Assembly (NCBI GenBank): GCA_947372225.1
Contig: CANBSV010000005.1
Coordinates: 1-59,211, forward strand
Direction: 5' to 3'
Source of the DNA: Burkholderiales bacterium
GTDB taxonomy: Bacteria; Pseudomonadota; Gammaproteobacteria; Burkholderiales; Burkholderiaceae_C
DNA length: 59,211 bases
The position numbers were made by a program, and so were the translations under genes. Positions within the stretch are counted from its first letter, which is position 1; each line of letters opens with the position of its first letter. The notes under the pieces are model-generated. The model was not told where the DNA came from. It saw nothing but the letters and a program-made list of their open reading frames with translations, and did no database searches. This document shows, one piece after another, positions 50,461 to 58,932 of the stretch.

Positions 50461-50718
50461 TCAGGCAGCTGCACCCACGTGAACGCAGGCGGCCTCGGCG
50501 CGCCGCAATGCAAAAGTCGACAGGCCCACCCGCACCACCAGCGGATCGCCACCGAAAGCGCCTCGGGCCATCAGCATCACCCGCTCTCCGGGCATGAAAC
50601 CGATTTCCTCGAGCCAGCGTACCCACTCGGACGAAGCCGCCGGCGCTTCAAGGCGCGACACCACGTGGGCGCACCCCAACGGGATTTGATCGAGCGACGT
50701 GGACAGGTTCGGTTTCAT
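50461..50718 (-). CDS. feoA: Ferrous iron transport protein FeoA
   Basis: This 85-residue SH3-like protein assists FeoB. LEEIGFMPGERVMLMARGAFGGDPLVVRVG is the FeoA core (positions about 36-65), followed by FALRRAEA. The start at 50718 (MKPNLSTSLDQIPLG) gives the family N terminus; 50760 adds 14 unrelated residues. A Fur-box-like site lies about 49 bases upstream. Confidence 0.93.
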   Translation of the reverse strand: MKPNLSTSLDQIPLGCAHVVSRLEAPAASSEWVRWLEEIGFMPGERVMLMARGAFGGDPLVVRVGLSTFALRRAEAACVHVGAAA

Positions 50719-50766
50719 GGGTTGTTTCCGGGAACGCAGCAAGCTCGAGACGAGCACCAACGCAAA

Positions 50767-50781
50767 CGATAGTTATTCGCA
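50767..50781 (-). promoter_or_regulatory. Candidate Fur box of feoAB
   Basis: On the minus strand TGCGAATAACTATCG matches the 7-1-7 Fur pattern TGATAAT-N-ATTATCA at 11 of 14 positions. It is 49 bases upstream of the feoA start, as expected for iron repression. Confidence 0.65.
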
Positions 50782-50856
50782 TTCTAGGAGCGGATCAGCC
50801 CCCTCGCCCTCGGGAATAACCCCCACACGATAAAGGGTCACTGCGACAATACACCG

Positions 50857-51360
50857 ATGCCCACCGCACCGCCCATCGTCACCCTCATCGCCGCCGTGGC
50901 CAACAACGGGGCCATCGGCCGCGACAACGCCCTGCTGGTGCACCTGCCGGGCGACCTGCCCCGCTTCAAGCAACTCACGCTGGGCCGCCCGGTGATCATG
51001 GGGCGCAAGACCTGGGACTCGATCGGGCGGCCTTTGCCGGGACGCCGCAACATCGTCATCACGCGCAACGCAGACTGGTCGGCCACAGGCGCCGAGCGCG
51101 CCGGCAGCCTGGACGCGGCGCTCTTGCTGGCAGCCGATGCCGAGCGGGTGTGCGTGATCGGCGGCGCCGAGATCTACGCCCTGGCGCTGCCGCGCGCTGA
51201 TGAACTGCAGCTCACCGAGATCGATGCCGATTTCGAGGGCGATGCGTTCTTTCCGGCCTGGCAGCGCGAGCATTTCGACAGCGTGATGATCGAGCCGCAC
51301 GAAACGCCGCAGGGCCTGCGCTACCGCTACGTCACCTACTGCCGCCGGTCCGGCGGCTGA
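50857..51360 (+). CDS. folA: Dihydrofolate reductase
   Basis: This 167-residue enzyme reduces dihydrofolate with NADPH. It has IAAVANNGAIG, LPGDLPRFK (acid Asp33, equivalent to E. coli Asp27), VIMGRKTWDSIG, and CVIGGAEIYALAL. The position equal to the highly conserved Trp22 of E. coli is Val28 (LLVHLPGDL). The start follows a 138-base spacer from the divergent feoA. Confidence 0.96.
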   Translation: MPTAPPIVTLIAAVANNGAIGRDNALLVHLPGDLPRFKQLTLGRPVIMGRKTWDSIGRPLPGRRNIVITRNADWSATGAERAGSLDAALLLAADAERVCVIGGAEIYALALPRADELQLTEIDADFEGDAFFPAWQREHFDSVMIEPHETPQGLRYRYVTYCRRSGG

Positions 51361-51390
51361 CTTTCCCGCCCGGGTCACGCACCCACCCCC

Positions 51391-52152
51391 ATGCCCCAAG
51401 CCACGATGCGCCACCTGGTCGGGCGCACGCGCACCCGGCACGCCAACCGGCAGCTCGGAGTGCTGCTGGCATTCGTGGCCGGAGCGGTCAACGCGGGCGG
51501 GTTTCTGGCCATCCGCCGCTACACGTCGCACATGACGGGCGTGCTGTCGGGCATTGCCGACGACCTCGCGCTCGGTCATGTCGCGCTGGCCCTGGCCGGG
51601 TTGCTGCTGGTGTGCGTGTTCATCAGCGGCGCGATGACCACGGCGCTGTTGACCAACTGGGCGCGCCACCGCCGGCTCAACAGCGAGTACGCGCTGAGCC
51701 TGCTGCTCGAGGCGGCGCTGCTGCTGGTGTTCGGCCTGCTCGGCACCTACCTCGCCCGGCACACCACACTGCTGGTGCCGGCAACGGTCGCGCTGCTGTG
51801 TTTCATCATGGGCTTGCAAAACGCCGTGGTCACCAAGATCTCGCACGCCGAGATCCGCACCACGCACATGACCGGCGTGATCACCGACCTCGGCATCGAA
51901 CTCGGCAAGCTCATTTACTGGAACCGCTCATCGGACCCGGCCAGCGACACCTACGTTCGCGCCAACCATGACAAGCTCCAGGTGCTCGGCTCGATCCTCG
52001 GCGGCTTCACGGCGGGCGGCGTGGTCGGGGCGCTCGCGTTCAAGCACCTGAGCTATGCGGCGACGATCCCGATCTCGCTGCTGCTGGCCAGTCTCGCGCT
52101 GGTGCCCGTGCTCGACGATCTTCGCGTGGCGATCAGATCCCGCAGGCGTTGA
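51391..52152 (+). CDS. DUF1275 (YoaK-like) membrane protein
   Basis: This 253-residue protein has about six hydrophobic segments and the DUF1275 blocks AFVAGAVNAGGFLAI, TSHMTGVLSGIADD, FIMGLQNAVVTKIS and RTTHMTGVITDLGIELG. The repeated THMTG-like motif shows its two-fold internal symmetry. The family has no firm function. It starts 30 bases after folA and may share its transcript. Confidence 0.9.
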   Translation: MPQATMRHLVGRTRTRHANRQLGVLLAFVAGAVNAGGFLAIRRYTSHMTGVLSGIADDLALGHVALALAGLLLVCVFISGAMTTALLTNWARHRRLNSEYALSLLLEAALLLVFGLLGTYLARHTTLLVPATVALLCFIMGLQNAVVTKISHAEIRTTHMTGVITDLGIELGKLIYWNRSSDPASDTYVRANHDKLQVLGSILGGFTAGGVVGALAFKHLSYAATIPISLLLASLALVPVLDDLRVAIRSRRR

Positions 52153-52179
52153 CTGAATTCCAGTTCCCTCCGCGTCGGC

Positions 52180-52198
52180 TTATGCGATGAGCGACCAA
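52180..52198 (+). promoter_or_regulatory. Possible CysB autoregulatory half-dyad
   Basis: TTATGCG, five bases, then CGACCAA: the left half is identical to the dyad upstream of the first sulfate-binding protein gene, and the right half is only partly conserved. It lies about 100 bases before the cysB-type gene, in a 145-base spacer that otherwise shows nothing. Confidence 0.35.
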
Positions 52199-52297
52199 GC
52201 TTAGGCACAAGCTGTCGTTGCTCCGGCGCAGCCCCGTCTTGAGAATCGGCAGACAGGCGTTCCCCGAAATCACCAGGCGCCCTCGAGGCGACGACTC

Positions 52298-53236
52298 ATG
52301 AATTTCCAGCAATTGCGCGCGGTGCGCGAAACGACCCGCTCCGGGTTCAACCTCACCGAGGTCGCCGGCGTGCTGCACACCTCTCAGCCCGGCATCAGCC
52401 GGCAAATCCGCGAACTCGAGGACGAACTCGGGATCGACATCTTTGTGCGGGCCGGCAAGAGGCTGACCGGCCTCACGCCCCCGGGTGAAGCGGTTCTGCC
52501 GATCGTCGAGCGGTTGCTGCTGGAGTCCGACAACCTCAAGCGCGTGGGTGAGGACTTCACTGCGCAGGACCTGGGCCGGCTGTCGCTCGCCGCCACCCAC
52601 TCGCAGGCGCGCTATGCCTTGCCCATGGTGGTGCGCGACTTCCGGCGCGTCTACCCGAAGGTCACGCTGATGCTGCATCAGGGCTCGCCCAAGCAGGTCG
52701 CCGAGATGCTGCTGTCGGGAGAGGCCGACATCGGCGTGGCCACCGAAGCGCTGGCGCAGTACGACTCGCTGGTCGCGCTGCCGTGCTACCGCTGGACGCA
52801 CAGCATCGTGGTTCCGCCCGACCACGAGCTCTTGCAAGTCGATGGGCCCATCACGCTGGAGCAACTGGCGCAGTACCCGATCGTGACCTACGAGGCCGGC
52901 TACACCGGCCGCGCGCACATCGACGATGCGTTTGCCAATGCCGGGTTGCATCCCGACATCGTGCTCAGCGCCATGGACGCCGACGTGATCAAAACCTATG
53001 TCGAACTCGGCATGGGCGTGGGCATCGTGGCGTCCATCGCCTTTGACGCCGAACGCGACCGCACCTTGCGCGCACTCGACGCGCGGCATCTGTTCGAGGT
53101 CAACCTGACACGACTGGCGATCCGCCGCGGCACCTGGCTGCGCGGCTACGTCTACGCCTTCATCGAAGCGTTTGCACCGACGCTGACGCGCCCGGTGGTC
53201 GAGCGGGCGCTGGCGGGACTGATCGACGCGAAGTGA
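52298..53236 (+). CDS. cysB: CysB-type LysR regulator of sulfur assimilation
   Basis: This 312-residue LysR protein has the CysB/Cbl N terminus MNFQQLRAVRETTRSGFNLT, TSQPGISRQIRELEDELG, then the effector domain with ATHSQARYALP, HQGSPKQV and YEAGYTGRAHIDDAF, all typical of the CysB branch. It should activate sulfate uptake genes when cysteine is scarce. It lies next to, and converges on, the 3' end of cysA. CysB and Cbl cannot be separated with certainty; cysB is used because it is the only copy seen. Confidence 0.93.
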   Translation: MNFQQLRAVRETTRSGFNLTEVAGVLHTSQPGISRQIRELEDELGIDIFVRAGKRLTGLTPPGEAVLPIVERLLLESDNLKRVGEDFTAQDLGRLSLAATHSQARYALPMVVRDFRRVYPKVTLMLHQGSPKQVAEMLLSGEADIGVATEALAQYDSLVALPCYRWTHSIVVPPDHELLQVDGPITLEQLAQYPIVTYEAGYTGRAHIDDAFANAGLHPDIVLSAMDADVIKTYVELGMGVGIVASIAFDAERDRTLRALDARHLFEVNLTRLAIRRGTWLRGYVYAFIEAFAPTLTRPVVERALAGLIDAK

Positions 53237-53275
53237 GCGACGACGCCGGTGCCGCGACGCACCCGGCGCTGAGGC

Positions 53276-54331
53276 TCAGATCAGCGCCGCGGGATCTGCC
53301 GGCTCCTGAGCAAAGCGAGTGATTCGGCGCGGAATCAGATGCACCGTGGCACCCGGCTCCAGAGACATCGACTCGCGCAGCCGCTTGAACTCGGCGCGCG
53401 GCAGTTCCACATCGATGTCGCTGGCGTCATCGACACGCTTGAACTCGAGCCGCGTGTTGGGCCCCACGGTCAGCGTCTGCGTCAGCGTGACTGCCACCGC
53501 ACCGTCTTGCGCACCGGCGACGATCTGCAACTCGTGCGGACGCACGTAGCTCACCTCACCGGCGCCGGCCACCGCCCCCTGCGCGTGGTCGAGACGCCCA
53601 TGGAACAGGTTCACATCGCCCAGGAACTTCAGCACGAACGGCGTGGCCGGATGGTCGTAGACCTCGTCGGGTGATCCCACCTGCTCGATGCGCCCCTCGT
53701 TCATCACGACGATGCGGTCGGCCACCTCCATCGCCTCTTCCTGATCGTGGGTGACGAACACGCTGGTGACATGCACTTCGTCGTGCAGGCGACGCAGCCA
53801 GCGGCGCAGTTCCTTGCGCACCTTGGCATCGAGCGCGCCGAACGGCTCGTCCAGCAGCAGCACCTTGGGCTCGACCGCCAGCGCGCGGGCCAGCGCAATG
53901 CGCTGACGCTGGCCACCGGACAACTGATGCGGATAGCGGTCGGCGATCCAGTCGAGTTGCACCAGCTTGAGCAAGTCCGTGACCTTGGATTGAATCTGGG
54001 ACTCGCTCGGCCGGGTGGCTGCGGGTCGCACTCGCAGCCCGAACGCCACGTTCTCGAAGATCGTCATGTGGGCGAACAGCGCGTAGTGCTGAAACACGAA
54101 GCCGACCTGACGGTCGCGCACGTCGGTGCCGGTGGCGTCCTTGCCGTGAAAGTGCACCGTGCCCGAATCGGGCACTTCCAGCCCCGCGATGATGCGCAGC
54201 AGCGAGGTCTTGCCCGACCCCGAAGGCCCGAGCAACGCGACCAACTCGCCTGAGGGAATGTCGAGGGTCAGGTTGTCGCACACCACGGTCTTGCCGAAGC
54301 GCTTGTTGAGGTTGCGGATTTCGATGCTCAT
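53276..54331 (-). CDS. cysA: Sulfate/thiosulfate ABC transporter ATPase
   Basis: This 351-residue ATPase powers sulfate uptake. It has LLGPSGSGKTSLLRIIAG (Walker A), FVFQHYALFAHMT (Q-loop), LSGGQRQRIALARAL (signature), LLLDEPFGALDA (Walker B) and VFVTHDQEEAMEVAD (H-loop), then a C-terminal TOBE-like domain. The start at 54331 (MSIEIRNLNKRFG) is the family start; the ATG at 54358 overlaps cysW. It is the last gene of the sulfate operon. Confidence 0.97.
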   Translation of the reverse strand: MSIEIRNLNKRFGKTVVCDNLTLDIPSGELVALLGPSGSGKTSLLRIIAGLEVPDSGTVHFHGKDATGTDVRDRQVGFVFQHYALFAHMTIFENVAFGLRVRPAATRPSESQIQSKVTDLLKLVQLDWIADRYPHQLSGGQRQRIALARALAVEPKVLLLDEPFGALDAKVRKELRRWLRRLHDEVHVTSVFVTHDQEEAMEVADRIVVMNEGRIEQVGSPDEVYDHPATPFVLKFLGDVNLFHGRLDHAQGAVAGAGEVSYVRPHELQIVAGAQDGAVAVTLTQTLTVGPNTRLEFKRVDDASDIDVELPRAEFKRLRESMSLEPGATVHLIPRRITRFAQEPADPAALI

Positions 54332-54344
54332 GGTCTGACCTTGT

Positions 54345-55226
54345 TCATTCCCGTTCACTGGCGGCGCGCTTTTGCGCCTTCACCCGCTGCTCGACGATGT
54401 ACTTGAGCAGCAGCGTCACCAGCGCCAGCAGCGCCAACAGCGACGCCACCGCGAACGACGCGGCGAACTGGTATTCGTTGTAAAGAATTTCGATGTGCAG
54501 CGGCAGCGTGTTGGTCTGTCCACGGATGTGCCCCGACACCACGCTGACCGCTCCGAATTCGCCCATCGCCCGGGCGTTGCACAGGATCACGCCGTAAAGC
54601 AGCGCCCACTTGATGTTGGGCACCGTGACGCGCCAGAAGATCTGCCAACCGCTGGCGCCCAGCATGCACGCGGCTTCTTCCTGCTCGACGCCTTGCGCCT
54701 GCATCAGAGGGATCAGCTCACGCGCCACGAACGGGAACGTGACGAAGACCGTGGCCAGCACGATGCCCGGGACCGCGAAGATCACCTTCAAGTCGTGATC
54801 GCGCAGCCATTCTCCGAACCAGCCTTGCAGCCCGAAGATGAGCACGTAGATCAGCCCCGCGATCACCGGACTGACCGAAAACGGCAGGTCGATCAGCGTG
54901 AGCAGCACGTTCTTGCCGCGGAACTCGAACTTGGCGATGCACCACGCCGCGGCCACGCCGAACGCGAGGTTCATCGGCACGCTGATCGCCGCTGCCGTGA
55001 GCGTGAGCCAGATGGCCGAGCGGGCATCGGGCTCGGTGATCGCAGCCAGATACACATCGATGCCCTTCTTGAAGGCCTCGACGAACACGATGGACAGCGG
55101 CACGAACAGGAAAACCGTCAGGAACAGCAGCGCCACGGCGATCAGCGATCGGCGCACCCACACGGGCTCCTGGGTGGCGCCAGCGATGCCGGGCGGGTTG
55201 CTGTAGGTGGTGGTGGATGTGCTCAT
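54345..55226 (-). CDS. cysW: Sulfate ABC transporter permease CysW
   Basis: This 293-residue membrane permease has six hydrophobic segments and the EAA loop (EEAACMLGASGWQIFWRVTVPNI, about residues 180-202). ARAMGEFGAVSVVSG near the C terminus is typical of CysW. It pairs with CysT to form the sulfate channel. It follows cysT by four bases. Confidence 0.96.
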   Translation of the reverse strand: MSTSTTTYSNPPGIAGATQEPVWVRRSLIAVALLFLTVFLFVPLSIVFVEAFKKGIDVYLAAITEPDARSAIWLTLTAAAISVPMNLAFGVAAAWCIAKFEFRGKNVLLTLIDLPFSVSPVIAGLIYVLIFGLQGWFGEWLRDHDLKVIFAVPGIVLATVFVTFPFVARELIPLMQAQGVEQEEAACMLGASGWQIFWRVTVPNIKWALLYGVILCNARAMGEFGAVSVVSGHIRGQTNTLPLHIEILYNEYQFAASFAVASLLALLALVTLLLKYIVEQRVKAQKRAASERE

Positions 55227-55230
55227 GGCG

Positions 55231-56064
55231 TCAGCGTCCCTGCCGGGCGCGGGTCCAGGCCTGAAGCGCGTTGATGGCCAGCAGCAGGCTGAAGGCCGAC
55301 ACCAGCATCACCACCGCGATGGCCGTGGCGCCCTGATAGTCGTACTGCTCGAGCTTGGTGATGATCAGCAGCGGGGTGATCTCGCTGACCATGGGCATGT
55401 TGCCGGCGATGAAGATCACCGAACCGTATTCGCCCAGCGCGCGGGCAAAGGCCAGCGCGAAGCCGGTGATCAGCGCCGGCGTGAGCACCGGGAAGATCAC
55501 CTTGGTGAAGGTCTGCCAGCGGTTCGCGCCCAGCGTGGCCGCCGCTTCCTCGACCTCTTGGTTGAGGTCTTCGAGCACCGGCTGCAAGGTGCGCACAACG
55601 AACGGCAACCCGATGAACGTCAGCGCCACGAACACGCCGATCGGCGTGTAACTCACCTTGAACGGCAGTGCCTGGCCGATCCAGCCGTTTTGCGAATACA
55701 ACGCCGTCAGCGCAATGCCGGCCACCGCGGTGGGCAGCGCAAACGGCAGATCGACCAGTGCATCGACGAGCCGCTTGAGGGGGAACTCGTAACGCACCAG
55801 CACCCACGCCACGATCAAGCCGAAAAACGCATTCAGCAGCGCAGCGACCGCCGATGCGCCGAACGTCAGGCGGTACGAGGCCATCACGCGCGGCGAGGAC
55901 ACCGCTTCGATGAACGCCGGCCAGGTCATGGTGGCGGTCTTCAAAAACGCTGCACTCAGCGGGATCAGCACGATGAAACCGAGGTACAGCAGCGTGAAGC
56001 CCAGGGCCAGATCGAAGCCCGGCAGCACGCTGTGCCGCTTGATGAGTGTGCGGGACAAGAACAC
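55231..56064 (-). CDS. cysT: Sulfate ABC transporter permease CysT (CysU)
   Basis: This 277-residue permease has SVLPGFDLALGFTLLYL at the N terminus, DLPFALPTAVAGIALTALY, the EAA loop EEAAATLGANRWQTFTKV and ARALGEYGSVIFIAGNMP. Six membrane segments are visible. It follows the second sulfate-binding protein gene by 12 bases and precedes cysW. Confidence 0.96.
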   Translation of the reverse strand: MFLSRTLIKRHSVLPGFDLALGFTLLYLGFIVLIPLSAAFLKTATMTWPAFIEAVSSPRVMASYRLTFGASAVAALLNAFFGLIVAWVLVRYEFPLKRLVDALVDLPFALPTAVAGIALTALYSQNGWIGQALPFKVSYTPIGVFVALTFIGLPFVVRTLQPVLEDLNQEVEEAAATLGANRWQTFTKVIFPVLTPALITGFALAFARALGEYGSVIFIAGNMPMVSEITPLLIITKLEQYDYQGATAIAVVMLVSAFSLLLAINALQAWTRARQGR

Positions 56065-56076
56065 GGCAGGCCCTGG

Positions 56077-57099
56077 TTACTTCTTAGAGCGAACGATGAT
56101 CTGGTCGTAGAAGCCACCGTCGTCGAAGTGCTCCTTCTGGGCCTTCTTCCAGCCGCCGAACACCTCGTCCACCGTGAAGGCATTGACCTTCGGGAAGTCC
56201 TTGGCGTACTTCGCCAGCACCTTGGCGCTGCGCGGGCGGATGTGCAGCTTCGCCGCGATTTCCTGGCCCTCATCGGACCACAGGTACTTGAGGTAAGCCT
56301 CGGCCTGAGCGCGGGTGCCGCGCTTGTCGACCACCTTGTCGACCACGGACACGGGGTTCTCGGCGAGCACCGTCCAGGTGGGATAGACCGCCTCGAAGTC
56401 CCCGCCGAACTCGCGCTGGATCAACGGCACTTCGCACTCGAACGTGACCAGCGCATCGCCCATGTTGCGCTGCGCGAAGGTGGTGGTGGCACCGCGCCCG
56501 CCGCCGTCAAGCACCGGCACGTTGGCAAAGATGCGCTCGACCAGCGCCTTGGCGGCCGCCGGCGCCACGCCGTTCTTGAGCGCCGCCCCCCAGGCGGCCA
56601 GATAGGTGTAGCGGCCGTTGCCCGAGGTCTTCGGGTTGGGAATGATCACCGACACGCCGGCGCGGCCGAGGTCGCCCCAGTCGCGGATGTTCTTCGGGTT
56701 GCCCTTGCGCACCAGGATCACCGACACCGAGGTGGTCGGCGCGCTGTTGTCGGGCAGCCGTTTGGCCCAGTCGGCGGGGATCAGCGCACCGCGCTCGGCC
56801 AGGATGTCGATGTCGTTCGCCTGGTTCATCGTGATGACGTCGGCCTCCAGACCTTCGACCACGCTGCGCGCTTGCTTGCTGCTGCCGCCGTGCGACTGGT
56901 TCAGCGTGAGCACCTCGCCGGTGGTCTTCTTCCAGTACGCCGCGAAGGCCGCGTTGTAGTCCTTGTAGAACTCGCGCGACACGTCATAGCTGACGTTGAG
57001 CAGCGTCTTGCCGGCGCCTTGCGCCCGCACAGCGAATGGGGAGGCAACGGCCACACCGGCCATGGCCAGCAGCGTCGCGCGACGGTTGAATGAGTTCAT
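56077..57099 (-). CDS. Periplasmic sulfate-binding protein, operon copy
   Basis: This 340-residue protein binds sulfate for the CysTWA transporter. It has an N-terminal signal with a twin-Arg look (NRRATLLAMAGVAVASP) ending AVRAQ, then LLNVSYDVSREFY, QSHGGSSKQARSV, NPKTSGNGRYTYLAAWG and VVDKVVDKRGT, all typical of Sbp/CysP. It is the first gene of the run with cysT, cysW and cysA. It is clearly homologous to the upstream copy. Sbp and CysP cannot be told apart by eye, so no symbol is given. Confidence 0.95.
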   Translation of the reverse strand: MNSFNRRATLLAMAGVAVASPFAVRAQGAGKTLLNVSYDVSREFYKDYNAAFAAYWKKTTGEVLTLNQSHGGSSKQARSVVEGLEADVITMNQANDIDILAERGALIPADWAKRLPDNSAPTTSVSVILVRKGNPKNIRDWGDLGRAGVSVIIPNPKTSGNGRYTYLAAWGAALKNGVAPAAAKALVERIFANVPVLDGGGRGATTTFAQRNMGDALVTFECEVPLIQREFGGDFEAVYPTWTVLAENPVSVVDKVVDKRGTRAQAEAYLKYLWSDEGQEIAAKLHIRPRSAKVLAKYAKDFPKVNAFTVDEVFGGWKKAQKEHFDDGGFYDQIIVRSKK

Positions 57100-57144
57100 G
57101 AGGTGTTGAGCGGCGCTGCCGCCTGAAGGAGGGGAGGTCCGCGA

Positions 57145-57173
57145 TGCTAGGCGGCGAAGTCAGCCGCCTAGCA
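57145..57173. other. Perfect 11-bp stem-loop in the spacer before the second sulfate-binding gene
   Basis: TGCTAGGCGGC and GCCGCCTAGCA pair perfectly around a 7-base loop. It lies between the two sulfate-binding genes, 46 bases before the second start. There is no T run, so it looks like an mRNA end-protecting or leader structure rather than an intrinsic terminator. A TTATTCG half-site resembling the CysB motif lies just upstream (57192-57202). Confidence 0.55.
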
Positions 57174-57284
57174 ACCGATTTCGCGGATCCATATGCGAAT
57201 AACAACTAAAGACGAGCCCAACGCCCAAGCGAGAGCCCGTCCCGGATTGAACGCGGGGCACCGTGAGGTGCCCGCCATGCGCGA

Positions 57285-58298
57285 CTACTTCGCGGTATAG
57301 ATCTGGTCAAACACGCCGCCGTCGGCGAAGTGCGTCTTTTGCGCCTTGGTCCAGCCGCCAAAGACGTCGTCAATGGTGAACAGGTTGATCTTGGGAAAGT
57401 TGGCGGTGTACTTGGCTGCCACGGCGGGGTCGATCGGGCGATAGAAGTTGCGTGCGGCGATCTCCTGCCCTTCGGGCGAATACAGGTATTCCAGGTAGGC
57501 CGTTGCGACCGCACGGGTGCCGCGCTTGTCGACCACCTTGTCCACCACGCTGACCGGTGGCTCGGCCAGGATGCTGGTGGGCGGGTAGACGATGTCGAAC
57601 TTGTCGGCGCCGAACTCCTTGAGCGCCAGATGGGCTTCGTTCTCCCACGCCAGCAGCACGTCACCGATGCCGCGCTCGGCAAACGTCACGGTCGAGCCGC
57701 GGGCACCCGAGTCGAGCACCGGCACGTTCTTGAACAAGCTGGCGATGAAGGCCTGCGCCTTGGCCTCGGTGCCGCCGGGCTGCTTGAGCGCAAAGCCGTA
57801 GGCAGCCAGGTAGCCCCAGCGCGCGCCGCCCGAGGTCTTGGGGTTGGCGGTGATCACGCTGACACCCGGCTTGATCAGGTCGTCCCAGTTCCTGATGCCC
57901 TTGGGGTTGCCCTTGCGCACCAGGAAGATGTAGGTCGAGGTGTACGGCGAGCTGTTGTGCTTGAGGCGCTTTTGCCAGTCGGCAGGCAGCAGTTGCGCAC
58001 GCTCGGCGATCGAGTCGATGTCGTAGGCCAACGCCAGCGTGACCACGTCGGACTCGATGCCGTCGATGACGGAACGGGCCTGCTTGCCCGAGCCGCCGTG
58101 CGACTGCTTGACCGTGACGGTGTCGCCGGTCTTGGCTTGCCAGTACTTGGCAAACGCCTTGTTGTAGTCGCCGTACAGCTCGCGCGTCGGGTCATATGAC
58201 ACGTTGAGCAGGCTGACATCCTTGGCGACAGCCCCGAAGGCGGCGGCGCCGATGGCCAGCACCAGCAAGGCGGAACGGGTGAAATTTCGAGCGGACAT
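57285..58298 (-). CDS. Periplasmic sulfate-binding protein, upstream copy
   Basis: This 337-residue protein has a Sec signal (MSARNFTRSALLVLAIGAAA, ending AVAK) and the same family blocks as the next gene: LLNVSYDPTRELYGDYN, QSHGGSGKQARSVIDG, NPKTSGGARWGYLAAYG and VVDKVVDKRGT. The start at 58298 has GGAG upstream and gives the signal peptide; the frame open to 58502 has none. It is probably a duplicated binding protein with different affinity (sulfate versus thiosulfate). A 185-base spacer separates it from the second copy, so it may have its own promoter. Confidence 0.94.
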   Translation of the reverse strand: MSARNFTRSALLVLAIGAAAFGAVAKDVSLLNVSYDPTRELYGDYNKAFAKYWQAKTGDTVTVKQSHGGSGKQARSVIDGIESDVVTLALAYDIDSIAERAQLLPADWQKRLKHNSSPYTSTYIFLVRKGNPKGIRNWDDLIKPGVSVITANPKTSGGARWGYLAAYGFALKQPGGTEAKAQAFIASLFKNVPVLDSGARGSTVTFAERGIGDVLLAWENEAHLALKEFGADKFDIVYPPTSILAEPPVSVVDKVVDKRGTRAVATAYLEYLYSPEGQEIAARNFYRPIDPAVAAKYTANFPKINLFTIDDVFGGWTKAQKTHFADGGVFDQIYTAK

Positions 58299-58399
58299 GA
58301 GGGGTCTCCGTTGAGGGCAAACAGGCGTGGCACCGGGGTCGAATGACTTCGAGGTTAGGCAACCAACAGCCAGCCGCCAACGAAGCGTTGTGTCGTTTG

Positions 58400-58418
58400 T
58401 TATGCGGTTTGCGGATAA
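58400..58418 (-). promoter_or_regulatory. 19-bp dyad, candidate CysB operator
   Basis: TTATGCGGTTTGCGGATAA has convergent half-sites TTATGCG and TTATCCG separated by five bases. It lies about 100 bases upstream of the first sulfate-binding gene. Size and convergent layout fit known CysB activation sites. Confidence 0.5.
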
Positions 58419-58530
58419 GTCGGAGCGCTTGCGGAACCACCGCGGGCGGCACTGACCTACGGCAAACCATGACCTGTGCGGAGTGCGGGTGACCATAATC
58501 ACGCCACCCGCCCCCCCTCTGAGTCAGTTC

Positions 58531-58932
58531 ATGAAGAAGATCCTGATCGTCGAAGACCAGCCTGACATCCGCCGTCTGGTGCGCATGACCCTGGAGTTCG
58601 AGGACTGGGAAATCCACGAAGCGCCCGACGCGCTGACCGGCTGGGAAATGGCGCGCAGCGTGCAGCCCGACGTGGTGCTGCTCGACGTCATGATGCCCGG
58701 CGAGCTCGACGGCCTGGACCTGTGCCGGGCCATGAAATCCACGCCGAGGCTGCACGGCGTGCCGGTGATCATCCTGTCAGCGCGCGGCGGCAGCGCCGAC
58801 CGTGAAGCGGGCCTGAGCGCGGGCGCCACCGAGTACCTGGTCAAGCCGTTCAGCCCGATGCAACTGCTGGTGCTGCTGGGCAACATCGTGGCCAAGCCTG
58901 AGGTGGGCAAAGCCGATTCGCGGGATGCCTGA
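58531..58932 (+). CDS. Response regulator, single receiver domain
   Basis: This 133-residue receiver has ILIVEDQPDIRRLV, VVLLDVMMPGELDGLDL (phospho-acceptor Asp), ILSAR and YLVKPFSPMQL (Lys). There is no output domain. The ATG at 58531 gives the usual MKKILIVED start; the frame open to 58483 adds 16 unlikely residues. It is divergent from the sulfate-binding gene and overlaps the next gene by eight bases, so it is probably the partner of the sensor that follows. Confidence 0.93.
   Translation: MKKILIVEDQPDIRRLVRMTLEFEDWEIHEAPDALTGWEMARSVQPDVVLLDVMMPGELDGLDLCRAMKSTPRLHGVPVIILSARGGSADREAGLSAGATEYLVKPFSPMQLLVLLGNIVAKPEVGKADSRDA

Noticed and set aside
55207..57093. 628-codon plus-strand ORF across cysW, cysT and the binding protein
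   Set aside because: It spans three real genes antisense and has no domain.
58299..58530. A SAM-type riboswitch before the sulfate genes
   Set aside because: No SAM-I or SAM-II consensus is visible; the region is better explained by a CysB-type site.
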